A DNA stretch of 64,000 nucleotides from Prorocentrum cordatum (Eukaryota; Sar; Dinophyceae; Prorocentrales; Prorocentraceae): contig CAUYUJ010009813.1 of NCBI GenBank assembly GCA_963575745.1, forward strand, positions 30,725 through 94,724, read 5' to 3'. A model generated the notes under the pieces. It was not told the origin of the DNA and did no database searches. It saw only the letters and a program-made list of their open reading frames with translations. Within the stretch, counting starts at the first letter, position 1; each line of letters opens with the position of its first letter. Below, piece by piece: positions 53,701 through 63,569 of the stretch. Both the position numbers and the translations under genes were made by a program.

Positions 53701-53872
53701 TGAACCGCCAGCTTTCGGGTTGATGGGGCGCGTGCCACCGCGCCCGCCAGGCTGTGGGCCCTTTGGTTGCAGCAAATGCCAGTATTCGGACAATGGCTGT
53801 CGTGAGTGTCGCGCGTCCGTAGGCTGGGTCCTGTGGTTGGAGAACGGGCGAAAAGAGTGGCGGAGGCTCTGA
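50760..53872 (+). CDS. DUF7869-like protein, intron-containing gene
   Basis: Exon 1 starts at ATG 50760 (acidic, Ser/Asp-rich head), runs to about 51440, then passes to another frame at LTWQELYEMFGEWWD up to 52576; a frameshift or tiny intron lies at about 51400-51450. The core has CEACTKYRLAR, CIDGMDQSKFKMPRHLDW, LHFTGATCHGIAEHYFVAD, LWLQVDNTTRENRNTT and GHTHIDQDQRFS, the DGMDQ / DN..rE.kN / GHTH..iDq.FS pattern of DUF7869, a transposase-related RNase H-like family. Exon 2 (52690 to about 53505) ends in a Ser/Glu/Pro-rich tail. Exon 3 (about 53650-53872) ends with CGPFGCSKCQYSDNGCRECR, a Cys cluster I associate with this family. Function unknown; a domesticated or mobile transposase-like gene. 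Confidence 0.6.
52577..52689 (+). other. GT-AG intron in the DUF7869-like gene
   Basis: 113 nt, from AAAGCTGTACAG|GTCTG to CCACCTCAG|CTTGTGATG. It starts and ends on codon boundaries and its length is not a multiple of three, so removal is needed to keep the frame (KAVQ|LVMRASDLQ). It carries TCCTCCTCCC near its 3' end. It resembles the next intron. Confidence 0.8.
53506..53651 (+). other. second intron of the DUF7869-like gene (boundaries approximate)
   Basis: Coding sense is lost after GDSAGRWTT and resumes in another frame at PIAAPMPKGERAPAVREPP. Its interior, GAGCTGGATATGTTTTGGTG followed by TCCTCCTCCCA, parallels GAACTGGATCTGTACTGTTA followed by TCCTCCTCCCA in the first intron. No GT-AG pair tried gave a clean phase, so exact ends are uncertain. 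Confidence 0.5.
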
Positions 53873-54702
53873 ACCATGCATGTGGACTTACGCTCTGTGG
53901 CGGCAGGCTAGCGCGAGCACATAACATCAACAACCTAATCTGCAACATTGTCATCATCATCTGCACCGTTGTCCTCATCATCACCCACCATCTGCAGCAT
54001 CACCATCATCATCTTCTGCACTCGATCATCTCGCATATATGCTAGAAAGCTGTTGGCATCAAGTGTCCTGTAGTCAAGGTCCTCTTGGCCTCTTTTGGGA
54101 TCTAGCGAGGGTCATTGAACTTCCCATGGCGCGATTCGGAAACATATCGGAGGAATGTTCGGAACCTGCTGGCAGCCTCTGGGAATAACGCAAGACAGGC
54201 AACAGCAGGCATCATTCGAGACCACGTAGACAACATTAAGGTTGCAGTAGGACACGCGTAAATCCAAAATACAGCGAGCATACCAAAACCCTAAACACCT
54301 AAAGCACACATCGTGCAATAACAACAGACACACAGCAAGCAACAACCAAGCAAGACAGTGTAACAACATAGGCGACCACAAAACAAAATAGCAAACTTCT
54401 GTTGTAAGCATCGTTGCATCAACGTGCAAAAGTGACCACGTGAAAACTATCAGCTACTGAACCTCCCCGGTGCAATACCATTCTGCCAAGTCCGTCTGAG
54501 CCACCAGAGCCCCAAGACATCTGGCGTCTTACTCTGCTTCGTGGTCCCCTCGTCTTCCTGCTGACACTCCTCGCCGAATGCTACATGTCAGAGTTATCCC
54601 AAGTTTGAGGGGCGCCTGCCTTGCAGGGCGCACGGATTGCATCGACGTCCACGCGTCAGCTATCCGTAGACATTTTGGCTCGAAGTCTATCATGTTTTCA
54701 AA

Positions 54703-54987
54703 ATGTCCGATGGGAGTGAATCCCCAAGTTTGACTTCAGAGTCAGCGTCTGATGCCAGCGTTCGAGACAGTACGATCCACGAGCGCACTATACCCTCGGC
54801 CGAGCCAGACTTGGAGATGCAGGATGCGATCATGAGCGCCTCGATGACCAGCGAAGGTTCTGACGATGATGATGATGATCTGACCAGTGAGGGTTCGGAT
54901 AACGAGACTGCACACCTGCGTGAATCGTCAATGTCCAGACACTTGGATGGATCGATCCCCGATGATTTTGCTGAAATATATCCTTGA
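54703..54987 (+). CDS. acidic Ser/Asp-rich ORF, possible first exon
   Basis: 94 codons from ATG 54703 (MSDGSESPSLTSESASDASV...), with TSEGSDDDDDDLTSEGSD and a stop at 54987. Strongly acidic and probably disordered. Its style resembles the head of the DUF7869-like protein (SDESDTDV...SDDSSQYLTSDGSD), so it may be the N-terminus of a second, incomplete copy. The 3' part overlaps composite repeat copy B. Confidence 0.3.
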   Translation: MSDGSESPSLTSESASDASVRDSTIHERTIPSAEPDLEMQDAIMSASMTSEGSDDDDDDLTSEGSDNETAHLRESSMSRHLDGSIPDDFAEIYP

Positions 54988-55520
54988 CGCGTCGCGTGTC
55001 CCCACTCGCCTGTCCACCGTGTCTGCGTGGCCTCTTGGGGTGTCTTGGATTCGTCGGATGAGACTCCTGGAGCCATCTTGGAGGCCTTTTGGGGGCTCGG
55101 TTTTCGCGGGCATTTCGAGAGCCTGCTGGCTTTCTGGTTGCCATCCTTTGTCATCTCCTGAACGCTGAGGTCGACCAAATGTTTTGAGACGGCTGCGACC
55201 GAACATTCTGAAACAGCTACCGCCCTGTTTCAAAAACATTTGAACGGCCCTCTGGTGGCCATCTTGGAAGAGATCTTTGGGTCGCCTCTCTAGGGGGACA
55301 GCAGCCTGCAACCTCAGGGAAATCAATGCTCGTTTTCGCTTGGCCGTCTTTGGCCCTCAACCTACCCGCAGCTTCCTCCCTTCGAAAGTCCAAGTCCAGG
55401 CCCAGGGAAGGGGGCAGGGGGGTAAGCATCCTGAAGGGGAAACGGGAATGTAGAAGAAGAAGAAGAAGAAATGCTTTCAACCGCCTGCGCCCAGAGGGCA
55501 AATCGGATTCCCCGCCGAGG
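54940..55520 (+). repeat. composite dispersed repeat, copy B
   Basis: Shares ordered blocks with 46590-47330: GACACTTGG, GACGCGTCGCGTGTCCCCAC, CTTGGGGTGTCTTGG and AAATGCTTTCAACC...GCGCCCAGAGGGC. A (GAA)n run lies at 55454-55471. Confidence 0.5.
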
Positions 55521-56204
55521 CTTGTGCCCGAATGCGCGAGGCGAGGACTTCGCGCAAGTCTGAGCGTTGACCTCGATACAGGATACGACCTCTCAATCCC
55601 TCAGACACGTGAGCTTGTCAAACATCAGATTCGGGCGAGACGACCTCGCGTTCTTGGGCTGTCTTCTCCATGCACGATTTTTTCAGAGATCAACCGTCTG
55701 TGGAACCAGAAAAAACATAGCAAAGAGGAGTGGGGCGCAATGGTGAGGGCCGGTGTAAACCATCTTCAATTCAGCATGGAGTTGGCCCAAGAACAAATAT
55801 CTGGAGGGCGCATGTTCTTCCATGAGCACCCGCGTTCTGCTAGTAGTTGGGATGAAGATTGTGTCCAGCGCGTTGGTTCGCACCACGAATGCATGAATGC
55901 TCACTTCGACCAGTGTCGTTTCGGTTTAATGGCGCCTCGAAGTAGAGCGCCCATGAAAAAGGCGACAAGGATATTACACAACATCCCAGAACTGCAGAAC
56001 ATATTCCACGGAAAGCATTGCACGTGCAAGAGTATTTTGCTCCCTTCAGGTCAAACTGGAAAGCACCAGAGAATCCAGGGCTCAGAAGACGGAGTTAAAT
56101 TGTCGAAGTGGGCCCAATCATACTCTTCGAGCATGGTGATTTCATTGGTAGATGGGATCTCTCAGGAGTTAGCTTCAAGGTCGCTGCATCAGCCTGCCCC
56201 CTAG
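55475..56204 (+). pseudogene. methyltransferase-like retroelement protein fragment
   Basis: Within an open frame from 55326 to 56204 the coherent part starts at about 55475: NRLRPEGKSDSPPRLVPEC, LRASLSVDLDTGYDL, RPRVLGLSSPCTIFSEINRL, FFHEHPRSASSWDEDCVQR, FDQCRFGL and GKHCTCKSILLPSG. SVDLDTGYDL resembles a nucleotide-binding first strand, and SSPCTIFSE resembles the Pro-Cys of cytosine-5 methyltransferases, with HEHPRSASSW after it. I remember such a domain in polyproteins of dinoflagellate retroelements; no RT follows here, so it is probably a fragment. The end (SRSLHQPAP) looks degenerate. Confidence 0.45.
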
Positions 56205-56412
56205 CAGCCTTCGTCACCTTTACTTGGGAATTCGGTTTGCACAGATTTACACGCGGGGTAGTTGATATCTCACTGTGCTGCTGTTGCAAAAGAACACTCA
56301 TCCTCCTGTATCTCCTCCTAAATGTCCTCAATCCTCCTGTGGTCGTTCGCCGTCCGCTGCGCTTGAGGCCCGAGGACTCCAAAGATCCCTTGGTCCCTTG
56401 ATCCCTACGAAG

Positions 56413-56494
56413 GTCAAACCAGTTGGGAGAACCACGTTGGTCAAAACCATCGGGAGAACCACGTTGCTCAAACCCATCGGGAGAACCACGTTGG
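56413..56494 (+). repeat. 27-bp minisatellite, three units
   Basis: Three units of TC(A)AACC(C)ATCGGGAGAACC followed by ACGTTGG. Confidence 0.85.
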
Positions 56495-56614
56495 TAAAAA
56501 AAAACATCCTGCCTTGCTTCCTCCAACGCATCCTCACCCCTTCTGCCACTACGTCTCCTCATCCCCCAAGCCCCGAGAGCCGTCACCGAGCGCCCCAGCT
56601 GCCCCAAAACTTCG

Positions 56615-56750
56615 CGCCGTCACGAGATCTCCTGATCTCATCCGGCACGGACGGCCCTGGTAGGCCCAAAACCTCGTGCCGTCACGAGATCTCCTGATCT
56701 CATCCGGCGCCGAGGTCGCGCCGTCACGAGATCTCCTGAATCGAACCGGC
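56615..56750 (+). repeat. CACGAGATCTCCTGATCTC tandem repeat
   Basis: GCCGTCACGAGATCTCCTGA followed by TCTCATCCGGC occurs at about 56619, 56678 and 56719, spaced 59 and 41 bp apart. It shares the palindromic AGATCT word with the large hairpin downstream. Confidence 0.75.
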
Positions 56751-56831
56751 ATCGAGAGATCTTCGAGGGACGGGCGCTCGGCTTCGAGAGATCTCTGAGG
56801 TCAAGGCCTCGCCGAGGCCAGAAGGGAATCC

Positions 56832-57045
56832 AGGAGATCTCTGATGCAGGATTCCTGCATCGGAGATCTCCTGAAACCCCAGGGATCCAGGAGATCTTTT
56901 CGTTTTTCCAAGGATCCAGGAGATCTCACATGTTGAAATCCTGCATCCGAGATCTCCTGGATCCTCGGAAAAACGAAAAGATCTCCTGGAACCCTGGGGT
57001 TTCAGGAGATCTCCGATGCAGGAATCCTGCATCAGAGATCTCCTG
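56832..57045. repeat. ~100-bp-arm inverted repeat of nested GAGATCTC palindromes
   Basis: The arm at 56832-56932 is complementary to 56944-57045 with only a few mismatches, around an ~11-bp loop. Each arm itself contains smaller palindromes: CAGGAGATCTC, TGCAGGATTCCTGCA, CGGAGATCTCCTG and GGATCCAGGAGATC. No coding content. It may be a snap-back element or a long hairpin RNA source. Confidence 0.9.
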
Positions 57046-57447
57046 AAATTGGAAGTTGGGGGTCGTACTGCCAGCGGGATGAGGCGCTGCTGAGCCACGC
57101 CTACTGCGAGGGAGAAGAGGAACATGAGGATACCGAGCAGGGGAGATAGATGAGAGGAGTTGTAAGGAGAGAAGTAGAGGGAACAAACAAAGAGGAACGA
57201 TGATACATGTTTGATGTAACACTCGAAGCAAGTCCAATGGTCCACTGCTGAAACAAGCGGTCTTAGGGTTGATCTGAGTATCGTGCCATGGCTAAGCATA
57301 GGATTCAGGAACGCCTCTGATTGAGAAATCAGGGCCGCTGCTTTCTCCAGTGTATTTCAAACGTCTTGGAGAAACTACGAAATTGAAACCACGGACCCCG
57401 TAGCCACTTTGGCTCAAACGCTTTCAGGTTCGATAGCGGGCTCATAC

Positions 57448-57466
57448 TACTTCGTTTTCACTGCAG
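57448..57466 (+). promoter_or_regulatory. candidate spliced-leader acceptor
   Basis: TACTTCGTTTTCACTGCAG, a pyrimidine-rich stretch ending in CAG, stands one base before the ATG at 57468. Dinoflagellate nuclear mRNAs commonly receive a trans-spliced leader at such an AG. Confidence 0.5.
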
Positions 57467-57467
57467 C

Positions 57468-60400
57468 ATGACGCACGTGGAGACAGGCGCTGATGACTGG
57501 GAGGATCTAAAGGAATCTTCGCACGTGGGAGAGAGCGGCGCAACTGTCGAGAAGCTGAGAGAGAATCTCACTGAGACAGTCTTGAAACTTTCATTGGAAC
57601 ACGGAGGGCTCAACGCCTATTTGCAGAAGAAGTACGGGTCCTTGGAGGCGAAGAAGGAGTTCCGCGATGCGCTTATCAAGCATATTCCAATGGATCAGTC
57701 GGCTGCTTATTCGCATCAAGCCAAGATTTGCGTGCCCAGCGATGAGAGTACGACCTTCAAGGTTCACGTATCGATGTTGGGTTTTGACAAGCTGGCCTCC
57801 TGCAAACGCCTGGTGGAACACTCTGTTGTGGAAAAGCTGATTCCTGAGATTCTGCACGACGGCTTCGTGACTTCCAGCGAGCCGTTGGTGTGCTACCAGC
57901 CCAAGGAGATGTCCGTGACGGACCTCGCGCTCGGTGAGTCTAAGATGAGCAACTTCAACCTCGGGTATGTGAAGGGGATGGCCCGGGCATGTACGCTGCT
58001 GGCTGTATTGGACCAGATCCTGTTTTACAGTCGTGGCAACACTTCAGGCATCGAGGAGGCATTCAAGAACGTACTCGAGAGCGCTAGAGTGATCACGATA
58101 CGGATCCAGGCTACGACAGACCGACTTGACCTTGCAGTTCAGAACGCCAAGCTGGCCCAACGTGGACGTATTCGCAGGGCCAACAACGTTGTTACATGGG
58201 CTGGCATTGTCCTGGACCTCAAGGGGCACGGGATGACTGACCCTTCGACTCTGGTTCGGGCCTGGAACGAGAAGACCGCTAACAAGGACTCGCACATCAA
58301 TGGGCAGAAGAGGACGGCGCTCTTAGCCCTTCTGAGCTTGCATCCCGAAGCCTTGGACATCCTCTTCGCGATCGTGGCAGAGCATGGGTGGGAGCACTGC
58401 CCCTTTACCGAAGATTTCCTGGCCTCGCCGAAGTTCAAGAAGGATTGGTATTTCAGAGGCGCTTCCAAGGCCTGGCAACATCGCACAAAGGTCACACCTG
58501 CGGCCCAACTTATGCTGATGGAGAACCTGCAGACCCACTACCGCTGCATGCCGCAGAACGCCAGGAAGAAGATGAGCAGGGCGGATCTCGAAGAGTTGAT
58601 GCAGGTGATGTCGGTGGCAACGAATCTGGCGGACGAGATCCAAGACATCATGCCTATCAAGAACGATACCATCCAGAAGGAGTTCCTTGATCTTGTGGTG
58701 TGCAGCGATCAAACGGTAATGCTCGAGATCCAAATGGCAGTCGCGGCCAAAGATCAGAACTTTAGGCCTTCAGATATTCAGTCCCTGCACAAGATCATGC
58801 AAGCTCACGTTGCCAACGCTTCGCATGTAGTGATGCACTTGCAGGCTGACGTAGACATTGAGGCTGGGAAGTTGGAGAAGAAGGCCTTCGAACTAGACGT
58901 CGAGAAGTTCGAGAATGATTGCAAGAGGTTCGACATCTGGAAGACGAAGATGGTGGACCGCGATGCCCAAACTTACTACCAGGAGCTGGACTGGAAGCGG
59001 CGGCAGGTCGAGGCTGGCGATGCGTTCGCAGAGGAGTGGGCGACGAACCACATCCTGATCTTGGGCGAGGTGGACAAGACGCCTCCCGGGCGCAACGCCA
59101 ATTCTCTTCAAGAGTTCCATTCGAAGAGCGTGGAATCCGTCCACCTCACGAGAGGCGCCAAGAAGGTGGTGATCGGCCTAATCAACTGGGTATCGCCATC
59201 TCAGAGCTCTTCAGAGCTCAGGAAGCACCAGACGCAGCTGATGAGCTTGCTGGACACGGCGTCGAGTTGCTGTTTGACAGGCTCTGGGAGGGAGGCAGGA
59301 GGAGGAGGAGGATGAGGAGGAGGAGGAGGAGGAGGAGAAAGGAGGAGGAGGACGAGGAGGAGGTGGAGCAGGAGGAGAAGGAAGGAGAAGGAGGAGGGGG
59401 AGGCGGAGGAGGAGAAGGAGGAGGAGGAGGAGGAGGAGGAGGAGGAGGAGGAGGAGGGGGAGCAGCAGCACCAGCAGGAAGAGGAAAGAGGAGGATCAGG
59501 AATAAGTTTTGAAACTCCTGGGGGCCCCCTGGTCTTCCCTGGGTGTTTCTGATCCCCTATCGGGGTAGAGGTAGGTTTGCTGAGGGGACCGCCCCTTCTC
59601 AGGAACTAGGGGAACTAGAGGGGGAGGAGTAGGAGAAGGCCGAGGACCTCGATGTCATCCACAGGCCCTCGGGTCAACAGCGTTGGGGGTCACCATGGGC
59701 AGTACGCCGCACAGCTGTTAGAAGGCGCCGTTGGAGGTCACCGTTGGAGCCCTCACCGACGACCCAACCCTCTCAAGAAACTTCCAGGCCTTCTGGTGGC
59801 TATTAGTTTCTCCCCCTGAACTGTCGACCGAGTCCTTCGAAACAGCCGCGACCAAATCTTTAAACCAGTCGCTGCAACACACGCTGAAATATTGGGTGAA
59901 GTACTGGAGCACAAAAGGCGTAAAGAGGACCCCAGAAGACGCCCCGTGACAACAGGGTTCGTGGAGCTCGGAAGAGTGAGCAGGATGAAAAAGGAGAGAG
60001 ATGATGAGGACGAGGAGGATTAGGTGGAGGTGAGGAATCAGAAGGGGGTGAAGTTTTTTTTTTTTGCGAACTCCTCCTAGTCACAGGCGTCCTGGTGTTG
60101 ATGCCGAATTTTGTGTACAAGAAGGCGGCCTTGTGGATGGCAGAGGTGAACGCTCTCAAGGCCCTGTCCCAGACTGGCTTCAACTGTGATCGCAAGTTCT
60201 CGGTCGTGTTCGCTGACGGTACTGCTGATGCTCGTGATGAGAGGCCTGCCAACTACGATGGTAGATTCTGCGTCCCGATAGTTCGGGAAGGAACGGAAGG
60301 GGCGAGCTGCTTCCTCAAGAGCCGCCTATGGAACCAGGGCTTCACCGACCGCGTGCCATTCGTCAAGCCTTCCGACATGATGCAAATCGAGGACATGAGC

Positions 60401-61904
60401 GAGGATGCCATGCCGGCTGTATCCGACGAGAAGCACACGATCTGCCCTTCGATTCGTTTCCAGCAGGTGGGGCCCCCAGCTATAGAGGCCATGATCCGAG
60501 GGGCTGCTGACGGTATTCACACGAGCAACGAGCTGAATGGTGACCCGATGAATATCATGATCGTCGACTTGAGCGCTGATGCTGGCGTATCCATCAAGGC
60601 GTACCTGAACCTCGTCTCCTCCTTCGAGGCGCCGATGTCCTTGGCACTTCTGCCCGAGGACATGCGACAGAGTGAATGGCTGAGGGAGCTTGCCAAGCGG
60701 GAAGTTGCAGCGAACTGGCTTAATGGTCTCATCAAGGACAAGAAGGCACCTCCGCCCAAGACCATGCCCCAGGAGGAGAAGCATGCGCCTCCAGAAAAAC
60801 CTTCCCTGTCTGTCTTGACCTGGTCGCAGAAGTCAGGCGAGCTGCCCGCGATCAAGATCCCACATCGCATGATGGATAAGTGGTCGGGTCACAGCACTTT
60901 CGGCAAAGAGTTCGAGGAGCTGGTGGAGAAGTTGGAGGCCAAGTACGGCGATATGAGGTCCAAGAAGAGAGGAGCAGATGTGGATCCTGCGACACCGCCG
61001 ACCAAGCACCTCAAGACCGACGAGAAAGCTGCTGCTGCTGCATCTCCTTTGTCAGATATTTCGACGCAACCTTTGGCAGAGGTTCCAGTGGCCAATCTGA
61101 AATCCAACCAGGTCGTTCTGAAGTTCATGGTCAACGAGGTTGTGTACCTCTGCAACAAGAGCGAGACTGACATCACGCTTCCACAGCATCATGTGGTCGT
61201 CCTGTTCCCGACGAAGGGCTCCAAGTTCGAGAAGAAGGCTGCTGGAGATGGCAAGTCTATGGAGTTCAGAATCACGTCCCAGGACGAGCTGATCGCCCTT
61301 GGCCCGGTCGTCCAGGACGCAAGGGCTAACGGAGGAGGGGGAAGGGAAGGAGGAGGAGGAGGAGGGATCAGGATGAGGAAGGAGGAGGGATCAGGATGAG
61401 GAAGGAGGAGGCTGGGGAGGAAGGAGGAGGAATCAGGATGAGGGGGAGGACATCGAGGAAGAGATTCTATCACTATCCTCCTAGCCTTTTGCTTCAGAGG
61501 ACGTCTACAAGACTGTCAAGGACAAGAAAACGCAGGATCCGAAGTTGGCGAAACTGTGCTTTCACACGATGAAGGACATTGTCCAGGACCAGAAGCCAGG
61601 ATCTTTCTCGGTTGAGGTCAAAACCACAGTGTATTTCAACATCCAGGACCGTCTCAAAGTTGGCTCCGACGTATGTGTCGATGGAACTTCTGATGGTGGT
61701 GACAACTCAGACTCCAAGAAGTTGAAGATCTCCTTCCAGAATGCTGGGGCCTTGGTTCCGATCGATTCCTGGGCGAACTCGCCACTACTCAGCATCATGT
61801 GGTCGTGCAAGTGGAGCCCTAAGGGACTGGTCCCAGTGTGCCCCAAAGTGGTCATCAGGGAGGCCTTGAACATCCCTGCAGGGTCCGCCGTGAAGCTTAT
61901 CTGA
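57468..61904 (+). CDS. three-exon gene, large uncharacterised protein (~1,140 codons)
   Basis: Exons 57468-59265, 60087-61306 and 61500-61904 join cleanly at GT-AG boundaries with correct phase, ending in a TGA. The first junction gives LMSLLDTASS|VLVLMPNFVYKK. Exon 1 is mostly helical, with a long charged helix at about residues 450-525 (KLEKKAFELDVEKFENDCKR, then FDIWKTKM). Exon 2 contains VVFADGTADARDERPANYDG, NIMIVDLSADAGVSIKAYLN and a basic/Pro segment SKKRGADVDPATPPTKHLK that looks like a nuclear signal. Exon 3 ends NIPAGSAVKLI. No signal peptide or membrane segment. I do not recognise a characterised family; unknown multi-domain proteins of this style occur in dinoflagellates. Intact frames and clean introns mark it as a likely expressed host gene. 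Confidence 0.75.
59266..60086 (+). other. intron 1 of the 57.5-61.9 kb gene
   Basis: 821 nt, donor GCGTCGA|GTTGCTG, acceptor CTAGTCACAG|GCGTCC. It contains a (GGA)n tract (59282-59470) and, at about 59780-59880, wording similar to 55150-55250 (GTCGACC...TTCGAAACAGCCGCGACC). The donor was chosen because it is the GT with the phase that matches exon 2. Confidence 0.65.
59282..59472 (+). repeat. (GGA)n tract inside intron 1
   Basis: About 190 bp of GGA triplets with GAT, GCA and GTA interruptions on the sense strand of the gene. Confidence 0.95.
61307..61499 (+). other. intron 2 of the 57.5-61.9 kb gene
   Basis: 193 nt, starting CCG|GTCGTCC (or three bases later, same phase) and ending GCTTCAGAG|GACGTC. 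Nearly the whole intron is GGA-rich, with AGGAGGGATCAGGATGAGGA repeated two or three times. The 3' end reads TATCCTCCTAGCCTTTTGCT before TCAG. Confidence 0.65.
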
Positions 61905-62063
61905 TGTGGAGATTGGCCCGGCACTGCGAGATGTGTTGCTGAATGTGAGTGTGGTTCGCATTGGCTCGATTGTGATTGCAGCCGCTACCAGTCAGATAAA
62001 CATGACATTCTGTGCTCGAGACACCTGCGATGGAAACTAGCTTGAGGGGCACTACAGAGCAGA

Positions 62064-62172
62064 GGGAGGATGAGGAAGAGGAGGTGGAGGAGAAGGACGT
62101 GGAGGAGGAGGAAGAGGAGGAGGAGGAGGATGAGGAGGGAGAAGGTGGAGGAGAAAGATGAGGAGGAGGAGT
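62064..62172 (+). repeat. (GGA)n tract in the intergenic region
   Basis: GGAGGAGGA with GAT and GTG interruptions, between the stop at 61904 and the next gene. Confidence 0.9.
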
Positions 62173-62287
62173 GGGAAAACTTGGAGCATGAGGAGGGTCT
62201 TCCCCATCCGTCCACCATATGCCCCCCCGGAGCGCGCACGTGTTCACCGAGCCCCTAAGCTCTGTCTGTGATGCAATCCTCCCTCTT

Positions 62288-62314
62288 CTCCCACCTCATC
62301 CGCTGTCGTTTCAG
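62288..62314 (+). promoter_or_regulatory. candidate spliced-leader acceptor
   Basis: TCCCACCTCATCCGCTGTCG then TTTCAG, a pyrimidine-rich tract ending in AG, 71 bases before ATG 62386. It could alternatively be a cis-splice acceptor, since the frame is also open upstream of the ATG (FERIQCDSSWARANVPILYD). Confidence 0.45.
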
Positions 62315-62385
62315 GGTTTGAGCGCATACAGTGTGATTCGAGTTGGGCTCGCGCGAACGTTCCTATACTATACGACGATTGCGGG

Positions 62386-62928
62386 ATGGGGGATCTCGAA
62401 AGCGCAGCGTCTGCTGCCAAGTACCCGAGTCTCGTCATTAACTTGCGGGAGCTCCCGCACGGCTACCAGCGAGATGAAATCATCGCTATACCATTTCGTG
62501 TAAGCATCCGCTCGAAGGCGCCTCCACCTCCGTCACTTCCAGGCCAGCCTCTTACTCCTGCAGAAGATGCAGTACCAGGGATGTCGAAGCGCCCCAAGGA
62601 CCCCAAGGAAGAGGAGAACCCAAACGACCAACCACCCTCCAAGAAACCTGCCGTGATGAGTGCTCCTATCGATCAGGTCGATCTCGTCAGCGCTCCGCCG
62701 ACGCCGCCCGAAGATTCCCTGGAGGCAGGCAAGGGCCTGCCGCCGCCACCGTTGCCCACCCAGAGCTTAGGGGACCCGTCCGTCGGCGCTGCCAGTTCGA
62801 GCGGGAGCAGGCCAGAGCCAGACCCAGACACTTTGCCCCCGCTGAGCATGGAAGAGATTACAGAGTACCTGAAATTCAACCTGAAATGCCAGGGGCAGAT
62901 TACGGACCAGGACACCTTGCCGATGTGA
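62386..62928 (+). CDS. proline-rich uncharacterised protein
   Basis: 180 codons. The first 45 residues look folded (YPSLVINLRELPHGYQRDEI...IPFRVSIRSK). A long disordered Pro/Ser/Glu-rich stretch follows with a basic KRPKDPKEEENPNDQPPSKK segment. The end (SMEEITEYLKFNLKCQGQIT) is a short helix. Stop at 62928. It lies about 480 bp after the previous stop on the same strand and has its own AG-type leader acceptor, so it is probably an independent gene in a tandem array. No family is recognised. Confidence 0.55.
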   Translation: MGDLESAASAAKYPSLVINLRELPHGYQRDEIIAIPFRVSIRSKAPPPPSLPGQPLTPAEDAVPGMSKRPKDPKEEENPNDQPPSKKPAVMSAPIDQVDLVSAPPTPPEDSLEAGKGLPPPPLPTQSLGDPSVGAASSSGSRPEPDPDTLPPLSMEEITEYLKFNLKCQGQITDQDTLPM

Positions 62929-63089
62929 TCCTGATGATGAGACCCAAGTGAATGAAGGGATGGAGTGAGGGCTGAACCGCTTGCTGAGAAGCACACGTCG
63001 TGCTCGCGTTTGACGCCCGCAATCGCTCGCAATTTGGCAGTGATGCATTGTTCGCGCTGCATCGTTTGTGATCGTTTGTGATGCATCGT

Positions 63090-63114
63090 TTGGCTTGCCA
63101 CACTTTCCGCTCAG
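63090..63114 (+). promoter_or_regulatory. candidate spliced-leader acceptor
   Basis: TTGCCACACTTTCCGCTCAG lies about 31 bases before ATG 63146, again a pyrimidine-rich tract ending in CAG. Confidence 0.4.
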
Positions 63115-63145
63115 AAAAAAGAAAGAAACAAACACGACAGGCCCG

Positions 63146-63253
63146 ATGGGGGACACATACACAGAGACGACGCCCCAACCCCCGCCCCCAGACTCAACCG
63201 CAGAAGGGGGGCAAGTTGGGGATCCAGAACATCCAATCCCAGGGTTGCATCAG
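63146..63253 (+). CDS. first exon of a third tandem gene
   Basis: MGDTYTETTPQPPPPDSTAE, then GGQVGDPEHPIPGLHQ, followed at once by CATCAG|GTTTGAGG, a good GT donor. If not spliced the frame stops two codons later. Pro-rich and acidic like the head of many regulatory proteins; the remaining exons lie downstream, possibly outside the window. Confidence 0.4.
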
Positions 63254-63569
63254 GTTTGAGGATCGGATCTGTGTTTGTTAAGTTCTCTGATTTTTCTGGG
63301 CTTCCAGGGGTGCTCTCGTCACTTCGACTGGATCTGCTTCGAAAACTCTTGGAAACCGAACGCGCTCCAGGACAAGTCCATTGGCCGATTTCGAATGAGA
63401 GAACTGAGGAGGCCTGGGGCCTGAGGAGCAGTCGGTTGTATGTACATACGCACGTCGCTCACATACTTGCGTATACACGACTTGTATACATGTGCGTGCA
63501 CTTGGCATGGTTTCAATCATACGCGTGAACACATGTGTATACATGCGTGCACTCATGAGGCTAATGAGA

